Positions 1-10,157 of a stretch of DNA of 17,580 nucleotides are shown here, piece by piece. Made by a program: the position numbers and the translations under genes. Position 1 is the stretch's first letter. Each line of letters starts with the position of its first letter. This DNA is from Acanthaster planci (taxonomy: Eukaryota > Echinodermata > Asteroidea > Valvatida > Acanthasteridae): assembly GCF_001949145.1 (NCBI RefSeq), contig NW_019091411.1, positions 43,928 through 61,507 on the forward strand. The letters run 5' to 3'. The notes beneath the pieces are model-generated. The model did no database searches. It was not told the origin of the DNA and saw only the letters and a program-made list of their open reading frames with translations.

Positions 1-11
1 GGCCAGTTGAA

Positions 12-112
12 AGGTCAAAGTTCAAAGGTCGGGTCAAAGTTCGGAGGTCAGGTCAAAGTTCGAAGGTCGGGTCAAAGTTGGAAGGTTGGGTCAAAGTTCA
101 AAGGTCAAGTCA
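12..112. repeat. 19-bp minisatellite, about five copies
   Basis: The word GGTCAAAGTT starts at 13, 32, 51, 70 and 89, giving an exact 19-bp period. A degenerate sixth copy begins near 108. The unit is roughly GGTCAAAGTTCGAAGGTCG. Two units (12-24 and 50-62) read AGGTCA-A-AGTTC[A/G], which matches a direct repeat of nuclear-receptor half-sites with a one-base spacer. That match may be a chance property of the repeat. The array may continue left of the window, because a related AGTTGAAAGGTC lies at 5-16. Confidence 0.85.
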
Positions 113-359
113 AGGGTGAGACCAAGGTTCATATAGGTTGACATGCACAGACAAAATAAACTGAAAACACAAAGGTATTTTCTTAGTCTTGCTTTTTTTA
201 TTGCACGCCTCTGGATATATGTTCAGTAAGAGCGCCCTCTATTGGAGGCAGCATTAAAGAGCAATTTCTTCAACCACCAAGGGTGTTCCAATGGTGGTGA
301 ATTGGAAGGTGCAGTGTGTGTGTGTGTTCTAAAAATACACTATTCCCAAAAGATCAGTG

Positions 360-561
360 CATCTGCTGTCTATTTCACGTTTTCTGAGGTGCACCATTGA
401 CTGCTTATTGTCCACTTCAGGCCAATTGTTAAATAACTTGCCTTTTTCATAAAGCTTGTCCATAAAAAAAGTAATAGAATGTATGCAGTGTCATAAGTTG
501 TTTGCAAATCCTTTTTTCAAAAGCCTCCCCAACTGCGAAACCCTGAAATAGACAGCAGATG
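360..561. mobile_element. MITE-like element with 18-bp perfect terminal inverted repeats
   Basis: Positions 360-377 (CATCTGCTGTCTATTTCA) are the exact reverse complement of 544-561. The similarity continues inward imperfectly for about 15 more bases (CGTTTTCTGAGG against the complement of AACTGCGAAACCC). The unit is 202 bp, has no coding capacity and is A+T-rich inside. I see no convincing target-site duplication at the edges, so the superfamily is unassigned. The exact long arm makes chance unlikely. Confidence 0.6.
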
Positions 562-3560
562 TTTAAAATAAGAACAAAACAGCAAAAACCCTTTTTATTT
601 ATCAAAGCAATTACATCAAAACGAGCACATGGACACTAGCACATCAAATGATACATACATAAAAGCTTTGGCATAAATATGTGTTTTGGGTGCAGATTTG
701 CACATCTCAATACAAACATGAAACAAATTCAACACTTTCTTTCTTAGAGGAGCAATTCAAAGATAATACATATGATCATATGATGTACTAGTGTGCATTA
801 TATGTGAACGATTTGAAATATGAATTTAAGTAAATCTTGACATAAAAAAGTGAACAGAAAGGATTTCTTAGCTTATTTACATCAAATTAATACGATGAAA
901 CCAGGCACATACTCGCAAACACCTCAGTCAGTAGATCAAATGGCAGTGTTAAAATACAATGATAAAGTACATGTAACAAGTGAGAAAGCACTGAACTTTG
1001 TAAAAAGGACTATTTCTGTGGATTGTATTACAAAAAGAACAAACCTTAAACAGAAGGACCACAATACTTTTTCTATCAAACTACTGCAGTACATAATTAG
1101 TTGCTCAAAAAGCTTCATGACATATATCTTGCATTTTGCACAAGTGAAACTAGGTTAATGATAACACATGTACAGTCTTCGCAAACTGTCACGAAGCAGG
1201 ATACCAAGAACTGTTGACTTTTTCCACTAATGGTTGACAACAGCACTCACTGATGGACTTTACTGTGAGTTATAAATGACAATAAGAATGAAATACATGT
1301 ACTTTGCATGTCTACGTATAGCCTGAGTACAATTTCCACATTAATGTTTTTAAAAACAATTGGAGCTGTGACTAAATATGTTTTTATATAAGTGAACTAC
1401 ACAGCTAAGCTGACGTTTCAAACTAATTCCAATGAGGCTTGATTTTGGGTTTGGTATACTACATGTATGTGCCTGGTTTTAATACAACTGAGCAACCTAA
1501 CGGCAGTTGTCATAAATAACCCAGTTAACTCAAGAAGGTCAAAGTGTTTTGTTTTTAAAACGAATTCTTTAACGAATGGTTTGAAAATATTACAAAAAAC
1601 TACAATCAGCACAATGTGATTTGGCGTCAAACATTAGTTGACATTCTCTGTCTTTACTGGGGCAGTATTTATCACTATGCATTTTTTGGTCCTCCAAATG
1701 CCAATTTCCAAGAGACGAGTCCATCCAGTCATGAAAAATGCCAACACATTGACATCAGGTAGTGACATCAGGAATGGAAGATTAATCTGTAGTTTATGAT
1801 GTCCACCTGAGGTTCAGAGAAGTTCAGTTGATCAACGGCATGCTTGTTAAGTAGCTCTTGAAGGTTTGCTCTTGAAGGTTTGCATCCAGTCCATGCTTTG
1901 CATGCTTGTTGGAAAAAAAAAAAGGAAAATAAAACTAAATTGGCTTTACAGTTAATTCGTAATGAAATGGCAGGGTACAGGATATTGGACTGGTATTTTA
2001 CCTTCACTTTGCAATAAAATATGAGTGACCACAGATCTATTTGTAAATGGCTCATGACCATAGATCTATTATTCATGAGCGGCACTTTCATTGGAGATAA
2101 CCAGCTCGGACATGCACTGTAGTTCAGCTAAAACTAACAAATTGAAAAGAAATATCCGAAGGCTCAAAATGCTGGTGTCTTCAATACATCATGTATATCA
2201 CAACTCATCTCCAAGGTGGCAAAGTATTTGAGTGAACCTTCCAGTGCAAATTTGATTCATTGAAACTTCACTTCCAATTTCAAGGCTTTAAAAGTACCAG
2301 ATCTTCCTGTACCCTGCCTTACAAAAATAAACACTTGTTTCTGCCATTTCCAATTCTTCATTAAGTTAGACCAAGAGAATACACTGAAAAAACTCCCACG
2401 ACAAGTAATCAGCATACAAATCAGTCTGATTCCGCTAAGCAATTAGCCATCAAACCATCTAACAAACATTGTGGTTACCCACTGTTTTTTTTAAACAAAT
2501 GGAAAAGATGAAACTGAAAAAATACGGTAAAGTCATCTTCACAAATAGGAAGTTGGGAGAGCAAAACCCCATCAAACCTTAGGGATGAGATTGGAAGATG
2601 AGGAGAAATCTATCCTTGAATGGCTTTAAGGACCCCACTGCTGGCAAGTAAGCGTTGAAGGAATTTGGCAACTTGTGAAATTGGAACAAAAGGCCCTATC
2701 AGCTAGGTGCATTAACTGTAAAGTCAGCCAGTCAACAAAACAATGAAATTCAATGCTGCACAGGACTTGACAGTGATCTCCCACTCTAATGGTGCACATG
2801 AAGAGCAGGACGAAAACTGGCGCATCTGCAGAAGAGTTGTACACCTGCATCATGCTGTGATTTTTCTTGGGATGATTTAATTATTCCAGGCCAACAACAA
2901 TTAAGCAAATCAACTCTTCGGTTGTATTCACTCCGCTTATTGGTGAAAGGAGCCTTGAAAAATTTTCAAGCGTTAGTTCAACTTCATCACGATGATCCAC
3001 CTTTTAGGATAAAGATTTCTTTTGACTTAAATATTTAATTAGAAAAACATTCCTAAGAGTTAGGGAACTCAGCAGTAGGAACTGTCGCCATCTGATATTA
3101 ACAAGTTGACAAAGATTTTTCCTGATGTGATGGATTTGCCCTTCCAAATACATGTACATGCAGTCCACACTGAATTAGACAGCTGTCCATGTACATGTGT
3201 ATCTTGGATAAAAGTAGAAATCTCAAGCAACATGCTTGTCATCCGAACTTCAAATGGCATCTTCAATGACTTGTGTAGTCTTCGCTCCTCGTTCATGCAT
3301 GTAAAAATAATACAAAATCTGAATTAGCCTCTTGAATGAGATGTGCTACAGGCAGGGTACAGGGTAAGTCTTCCCATCAATGTAATTAGGGTGGCCACAG
3401 TTTCGTTGTCCGCATTTCAAAGTACGGCAAATGAATTATCTCCCAGTTTTATTGTTTGATATGGCCAGGGCTGGATGAAACCATGTCTAACTCAGCATGA
3501 TTCTGTGTGATTTACACTACATCGGCAGTGTTACATGTAGGTTAAGGTTGTAGAACGCTC
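562..3560. other. Non-coding stretch, no supported gene
   Basis: This is A+T-rich DNA with only short open frames on both strands, none with recognisable motifs or several conserved-looking blocks. It contains a 14-bp unit repeated twice in tandem (CTCTTGAAGGTTTG at 1855-1868 and 1869-1882), an A-tract near 1914-1923 and scattered TACATGTA words (for example near 3150 and 3190). It could be intron, UTR or intergenic DNA; the sequence does not decide. Confidence 0.5.
769..782. repeat. 14-bp perfect palindrome
   Basis: CATATGATCATATG is its own reverse complement. Function is unknown. It lies in A+T-rich non-coding DNA, where short palindromes are not rare. Confidence 0.6.
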
Positions 3561-4857
3561 CCCAGCATATGGGGGAGAGGTCAAATGAAACCTCAGTGGC
3601 TCAATGTGGAGTTACAATGCGCCTTTCTCTTCCTTTTGTTTGGGGGGGGGTGGGTCCACTGTTTGCAACCACTGAATCAGGTGATGCTGTGTCATATCCT
3701 CAATCTATGTATTTGGGTGTGGTTCACACACGAGGCCAGCTTTTCCCTTTCAGTACACTTGTCTGTGATTCTGTGACTGCAAGGAACTAAATATCAGTTG
3801 GTAGACTTTGTTACAAACTCCATCTCAGATGTCATGTTTCAAACATATGTGGCAATCAAAATGCTCAATTTTGTATTTAACAAATTCCTGAGATGGGTCT
3901 TTTGAATTGAGTGACCATTACTCAGTACTCATCCTGTATCCTGCCATTTTCAATTGCGCAATTGCAAATATTATATATAAAAAAACAGGTACTTACATAG
4001 CACTTTTAGAAAGGAAAAAGAACTTTAAAATAAGAAGACAAAAGTAACAGATTAATAAATACTTTGGAAAAGTACAGATTACTAAGGGAGATTACTAAGG
4101 GAGATTACTAAGAGAGAACAAGTAAGTTTGAGAGATTTTTCAGAAGTCTGCATTCATGTTGAGTCTCGTAGGTAGCATGAGGCTCCGTTGAGAATATGAC
4201 AAGCACAATTGCTGTGTTCTTGCAAATGGCTCACATGTCGTGATTTAATATTTTGGCATGTGGTTGGTCAGCTTAAACTTGAAGTAGAGTGAAACGTCTC
4301 TTGTGGAGATGGTTGTCATAGACAGTCATTGACACAGCTCAGAACTGCTTCCTCTAACACCTTGAAGAGAAAAGGAATGTGAAATGTGACCCGCTCTGTG
4401 AAAAAGTAGAATAAGTCGCGCTATGCTTAAATGAGGAACGGGGTGTTCTATGTGGAGGGGGTGAAAATTCTTCTAAGTATACATTTGTTTTTTTCCATGA
4501 TTTCATTTCTTAAATATGTATAAACTTGTAAAAACCATATTGTAAATGTTTGATTTTAGACAATACAGATGAGAAATCAGTGTGTTTGTGTTGACTGTTT
4601 CTTTCTTAGTTCAGTTTCAATCTCTTGTTTTTGGAAACTTGGCCCCTGCAAATGCTTAGTGTTTGAAATAATTACTTAATACCCTTTTGAGAATTTGGTA
4701 TCGTCTGAAAGTTTTGAGTCTGGGCTTTCCAAATTTGGGCATTACAAAGGTAAGGGGTCAAATGTAAATTAGAAAAGAAACCTTGGAAAACAATTTCCAT
4801 TGAAAGCTGAATGCAACATGTCTGGCACCTTACGTTGACAGATAAGGTCCAATATGA
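3561..4857. other. Non-coding stretch with short repeats
   Basis: Two overlapping + strand frames at 3569-3790 have no recognisable domain. A run of eight or more G lies near 3642-3650. A perfect 14-bp palindrome, CAATTGCGCAATTG, lies at 3951-3964. Around 3988-4010 the text ACAGGTACTTACATAGCACTTTT resembles a motif common in marine-invertebrate dispersed repeats (recall only). No gene is supported. Confidence 0.45.
4076..4114. repeat. 13-bp tandem repeat, three copies
   Basis: The unit AGATTACTAAGGG occurs at 4076-4088 and 4089-4101 exactly, and at 4102-4114 with one change (ending GAG). It is a simple tandem array in A+T-rich non-coding DNA. Confidence 0.85.
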
Positions 4858-5358
4858 GGATGTACAATTTATCTGCTCTACACATCGGCCAATCTTCCAG
4901 ATGCCCTGAAACAGGAACGGTGTCAGCTCCAGCAAGCCCACCTGACAAAAGTTGCTGAAGAGAGAGGCTACTACCGCACCCTTGTGCAGCAGGCCAGGGA
5001 AAGGGCAAAGCTACAAGGCATCAGCCACCGTGGGAGGAATGATGCTTGCTCCAGGTTAGGGGTAATGCATTATTCCTTTGAGTATGCCCAGCAGGTGCAC
5101 TTTCCAGCAGACCCACACCAGCCAGGACTCATGTACATGTACATGTACTTTCCAACACCCAGGAAACTTGGCATCTTTGGTGTACAAGAAGGTGTGACAC
5201 CACAAGTGAACTATCTGATCGATGAAGGGATGGCGATACGTGAAGGGAGCAATTTGGTCAGCAGTTACCTCCACAGAATACTAAGAAGTATACAGAATAC
5301 TAAGAACAACACACACAAAGTCCAGCATTTGTGTGTCATTCACAAGTGTGACCCCTGA
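4858..5358 (+). pseudogene. Fragment of a DUF7869-like invertebrate repetitive protein
   Basis: An open frame of 166 codons without a clear ATG start follows a TGA at 4855-4857. The N-terminal part (about 4885-5010) is charged and helical-looking (DALKQERCQLQQAHL, then RGYYRTLVQQARERAK). The part at about 5065-5275 contains HYSFEYAQQVHFP, a TPRKLGIFGV block and QVNYLIDEG. By recall these match a repetitive invertebrate protein family annotated with DUF7869, of unknown biochemical role and possibly transposon-encoded. After about 5275 the family pattern is lost and a 19-bp direct repeat begins, so the C-terminal half is missing. The frame ends at TGA 5356-5358. No partner gene is nearby. I am fairly sure it is a coding relic and less sure of the family name. 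Confidence 0.5.
5274..5311. repeat. 19-bp direct repeat at the broken end of the DUF7869-like fragment
   Basis: CAGAATACTAAGAA occurs at 5274-5287 and again at 5293-5306, a 19-bp period. It begins exactly where the reading frame stops resembling the protein family, so it may mark the break or a later slippage event. Confidence 0.7.
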
Positions 5359-5986
5359 CCTGAACTATCACTGGACCAGATTAGCTCCTGGGCAAACAAC
5401 CTCCTATCATTGGCTTTTACAATCGGTTTGGTAATCCAAAGCCAAAAACCCTTTCTCATTTCTTGGTCCTCAACCAAATCATCTCCAACCAGAAATGCAT
5501 ACTGTACCTACAAGACGACAGGCTGTGCTCACATTTTGACTGATCCATCTTGAGAAATCAAACCATCGTATCTTTTTACAATCATTTCAGAGGAGTTTTA
5601 TCCTTACAAATACCAAGGTATGGTCACTTCAGAAATATGACTTAAGACAACCACTTTCTGTCATGTACAACACAATAAATAACCTTTGGAATTACAATAC
5701 ATGTATCAAAAAAAAAAACCCAAGAGTGACGAACATTCTAATCATGGTTCAGCATCATCAAATGATCACCATGTCTGCTTGCTGCCAATCAATGAGGACA
5801 AATCCTGAATTCTATTGTACCTTTACACAACTATCAATTTATGCATCGATGCATGCAATCTTGTAAGGTTAAGCCATCAGTTCTACAATAACAGACAAAG
5901 TGTTTCAAAACTGTAGGCAATATTCTTTACAGACCATATCTTGTTACACTAGCAGGTTCATCTTTTTACACCTTCAGAATCTGCTA
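5359..5986. other. Non-coding stretch
   Basis: No supported gene. A poly-A run lies at about 5709-5718, and a perfect 14-bp palindrome, ATGCATCGATGCAT, lies at 5841-5854. I found no continuation of the DUF7869-like protein here in the three forward frames. Confidence 0.45.
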
Positions 5987-6237
5987 AGGGTGATTCTATA
6001 AATTTGGGGTCCAATTTTTTTATGTGTTCCTGTCACCTGTGAGATACGATTTTTAAAAAATACTAATGCATCCTTGAATTTCCAAGAGTGATTAAGTAAT
6101 GCAAATTACTTGCCAAAAATCAATTTTAATGATACATTGTATTTCCACATCAAATTACACAGGTCAGGTGTAATTAGGAACACAAAATGTCACACTTACA
6201 GGTACATGTATGGGCCCAAACTTATAAAATGACCCTA
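5987..6237. mobile_element. MITE-like palindromic element, about 251 bp
   Basis: The left end (5987-6012, AGGGTGATTCTATAAATTTG...) pairs with the reverse complement of 6212-6237, with about 20 of 26 positions matching. Inner arms also pair: TGTGTTCCT at 6023-6031 with AGGAACACA at 6176-6184, and AAGTAAT/ATTACTT near 6094-6111 at the centre. The whole unit could fold into one long hairpin. TA occurs at or next to both ends, which would suit a Tc1/mariner-like TA target site, but the ends are one base ambiguous. It has no coding capacity. Confidence 0.6.
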
Positions 6238-7079
6238 ACATGCCTAGTGTCCAGATGCATGCAAATCAACAGAGTCATCAGCTCACATATTAAATGTTTG
6301 AGTTCAATTTAAATATCATCCCATCAATGCCCATGACTGTTTATGTATACGTTTGTAAGTTATTTTCATTTATACCCATAATTCCCATCCCTTCAAAAGC
6401 CTGTACCCTCAACCTATTCATACAAATCATTTCAGATGTGCCCCATGTCTCTGTTAAGATGCAAGTTCCAGCAGAGTGACAAATTCCGCTATGTTGTAAA
6501 TGCCAAACTGGAATATACATGTAAATTCACACAATTTCTCAACTGTCCAGAGGTTGCTTCTTTGCTCCAAAAATCTCAAAACTCTCATACCGGCAGTTAA
6601 GTTTAATTACTTTATAAATGAATGTGGCAGCATTCAACCAGGGGATTTAACATTTCGACTCTTGTATCAAATAAAACCCTGTAACTTAAGGCATTGCACA
6701 ATCTTGTTCAATCAAGACCGGTTGGTGTTAAACAGAGTTTGGGTGGGAAAAGCCAATCTCCGTCAGCAAGAGCTGACACCCTGATGTTAGGCCATTCCAA
6801 GGAGATGGTCTTCCAACCTGCTGGTCAGTAAATATTCAAACTGGTGATAAACATGGCCAACCACTAAGCAACTTGGTCAACTTTTTAAAAACAAGAATCC
6901 TTGTTTTTGGAGAAACACTTTCGTCCAACATTTTTGAGCCTTAAAAACCATATTTGACAAAGCCTTTTCTTGATGTCCAAAGTCCATGGTATTGGTAAGT
7001 GGAAAATTGAAAAATGTGACTGTGATGAAGTGCCACTGAAGCGCTGCTGTATGGCAAATAAACCGTCACTGGACTCCAT
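6238..7079. other. Non-coding stretch
   Basis: No supported gene. Short frames at 6294-6479 and 6500-6784 (+) and at 6885-7079 (-) have no recognisable motif and amino-acid compositions typical of translated A+T-rich DNA. Confidence 0.45.
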
Positions 7080-7450
7080 AAGCTGCTAGGTAGGGAGACA
7101 CCACTGTACATGTAGGTCTTTAGTTTCTACTGGATGGACACTTGGTGCCTGTCGCAGGTCTCCACTGGCTACCGCTGGAAACGCCACTGATCTCCACTTG
7201 CTGCTGTATCCAGGAAAATGATGCCACTGCAACAAACTCTCACAGGCTCCATTCGTTACTGAGTGTGCCTGGCAGAAAGAGTTCCTGATGAACCGTCATA
7301 TTGTAGGTCCCCTGAGGAACTGTTGCACAATTCCACTTGTAACTGGAGAGACAATGCCATGACCTGCAGCAGGTCTCCATTTTCTACAGGGTTGGAGCAT
7401 GGAGCTCCATGGTATGACGGAGACCTTATGCTTAGTTTCTACTGGTGATA
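7080..7450. repeat. G+C-richer patch with diverged internal repeats
   Basis: The stretch is visibly richer in G+C than its flanks. TTAGTTTCTACTGG occurs at 7120-7133 and exactly again at 7432-7445. Variants of GGTCTCCACTGG / GATCTCCACTTG / GGTCTCCATTTTC recur near 7157, 7191 and 7370. This suggests an old, decayed tandem or segmental array. No coding function is supported on either strand. Confidence 0.4.
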
Positions 7451-10157
7451 TCTCAAATGACGCATTTGGCTCTGTTGAGGCTAGATCTGGATGTACATGT
7501 ACATGTAGATTACAGTGGTTGTCGCCCAACCTCAACTCCGCAGCCATCGCTGCAATAACCGAAGTTGAACATTTGAAAACCACTTTACTACTGCACTTCT
7601 AGTTCTAAACTCACAAGTCACCAGCATACACAAATCAGATTCAAAATGTGTTTCCCAAAGATAAGGGCTGGGAGAGGGCTACAGTATATTGGCACCTACA
7701 TTGAAGAGCACTCCAAGAAGGATCCATTGTAGGTTTGGCTGCAAGTACACAGTCTCCAAGAAAATTTCTGCAGAGTAGTTGATCAAAGTAACTGCACACT
7801 GACAAGAGGGCCAAGGCCCCTGAAAATATGGTTTCTTTGGCTCTTTGTGAATATATCATAGGCTCAGGTAAAGACTCAATGTTCTGAGCTTTTTGCTGAG
7901 CATTTTTCAAGGTAAATATATATGTGGTCATCCTTAAACAAGTGTTACTTGGAAAGATTTAACAGGACAACCTTTTTACTTACAACAGCTGCAAATGTTA
8001 AACAAAAGTTTCATTTCATATTGTACATAACTAAATTCTGAATGCTTAATTTGGAGCAAATTTATTGGTCTTTCTTCTCTTTTTTTTCTCTTCTCATTTT
8101 GGTTTCAATTTTATTCCTGTGTTTTATTCTTCTATTGCAATTTTGGGGATCTATCCATGCAACCTCATTTGCAAGAAATCCACAAACAGAGAACAAAACT
8201 TTAAGTACAAATACATGTACATATATGAGACTTGAAATTCAGGAAGCATCAATTCACAATGATCAGGATTTTCAAGTTTACATTATCCTGCCTACACCAG
8301 GCAGAAAAAAACACACTTCACTCAATTTCACCCCCTCCCATTCCCCGATAGTAACAGCTGCCATTTTGAATAAATGCTTTCTGAAGGTCTACCGTAAGCT
8401 CATCATAGAACAATTCTAACTTCCTTGCCAAGAGTCACTTAGATTTAATTATAGGATACAATTTGCTGTTGTACATACAATAATGAATTTATTTATAACA
8501 CAGCCCACTGATAGAGACCGATGTCCATTTAAGAAACAAATTTAGTGATAATATAAGGAACATTCAATTCAAAAAGGTTAAAGAAGTTTTTTAATTAAAC
8601 TTCCCAAAAAATTTCAAGCTGCATAAAAAACCATGAAGTCTTCTTATAATTGGCATGCTTCATGCATATGAAAAAAAAAAGAAAATTTAAGGTCATTTTA
8701 CTTTAGCTTTTATAATCCACCCAAGGGGTGTTGCAAGAGAGCTCTGCCAAGTTGGAAAAAATTCTCTTCCATGTCAACATACACGCTCATTGCTATTTGC
8801 ATCTGCCATTTAACAAAATGCCTAGAATCCTACAAGACTTTACATCCCTCCTCCCCTGACCTTCTAATATCAATGTTCTTCAATATTATAGGGACAATGT
8901 CTGTGATATAAAGAGCGACTCAGGCCCAACTAATGCCCAACAAATTATGGTCTGTGCATAGCAAACATTGCAAATATGGCATCCATTTCAAATCTAAAAT
9001 GAAAACATCATTCTAGCATGCATGGCAACAAGCAGACTCACTGATCTTTTCGACAGAATTGTTCCCTTAGAAAAAAGGCTAATTGCCCAGACTGCTGCAG
9101 AGTTGAGCACAAAACAATTTCAACATTTTGCCTCGAACATATCTTGTCCAACAAACTACAGTCCAATCTTTCAAGTTACAAGGAAAAAGTTAATTGGTCA
9201 TTCTTAAGGTCTTTCATTGATGTACATGGTAGAAAGCCGGATTTAAATGCTCCCAGTAAAACTGTTCAAAACCATCAGCACATGCCAAACTTACGCATCG
9301 GCTGATTCACATCAAATGACAACGGCATGTTACATGTTAAAGACATGCATTTGTATGGATGTAGTGTCATTTCAAACACAGGAAACTTGACCATGAGCAA
9401 CATAATGATCATCAGCTGTAGCCGACTGGTACACATATGTAAGTAATTAACAGCAAAGCTGGACATTTTGATAGAGTAACCCGAACAGGGTCTCTCATTT
9501 TAATTTTTTTTTTAACAACTTTTATGATGTTTCGCTTTGACACTTTTTGCAACCAAGAAAAATGTGAGCACTGATGTCTACAGGACCTAAGATGAGGGAT
9601 ACCTCTAAATGTCTGCCTCCGAAGGTAGATATTGCCATAATTTCAAATGGGGAAAGCATTGTTTTTATCATTCTACCATTAGAAAATGAAACTGAACTGC
9701 CCAGGAATGATGGTCCCACAAGAGAAGGACAGGGTCACTGTGGTCAAGTCTGTGAAATAAACATTCACACCATGGACGTTTGTCTCTGAACACACATCTT
9801 TTCAGGAGGAAATTTGAAGATTACATGTAATACTTCTGTGTGAACATCCCCTATTACAGGAGAGAGGATTTTAACTTCAAGTTGACTATCAATGTAAATC
9901 ACTGTGAACATTCCCCTTCTTTAATTAGTACATGGATGCAATGCTGAGGCCTCTTTTCTGAGGTTCAGTCAGTTCAGTGGTGTAATACAATTTCTTGGTG
10001 GTGGGGTTTGTACAAATATTGTTGAGTGCAAAGATTGACAAAGATTAGAAGACCTCAACAGCCCACAAGTTACATGTACATATACCAGTACTTTGCAGCA
10101 CAACATACATGTACATGTATAAAGCAAGGATTAGAATGAACTCAACATTAACAGGAA
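7451..10157. other. Non-coding stretch
   Basis: The stretch is long and A+T-rich. The longest frame (8042-8419, +) begins with a hydrophobic run made by a T-rich tract (FFSFFSLLILVSILFLCFILLL) and has no other protein-like feature, so I do not call it. TACATGTA words cluster at 7492-7508, 8213-8221 and 10073-10119. No tRNA-like or promoter-like element was recognised. Confidence 0.45.

Noticed and set aside
1768-1906. Possible minus-strand exon with a pyrimidine tract and AG just upstream
   Set aside because: The 45-codon frame has no recognised domain, and the pyrimidine tract is simply the complement of an A-run; evidence is too thin to call.
3569-3790. Two overlapping + strand frames around a G-run
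   Set aside because: Neither has a recognisable motif; the overlap around GGGGGGGG suggests composition-driven openness.
8042-8419. 125-codon + strand frame with a long hydrophobic run
   Set aside because: The hydrophobic segment comes from a T-rich tract; the rest shows no motif, and the frame starts and ends arbitrarily in A+T-rich DNA.
9522-9789. Overlapping open frames on both strands, protein-like on the minus strand (PFEIMAISTFGG)
   Set aside because: They are short, match no recognised family, and both strands are open at once, as happens by chance.
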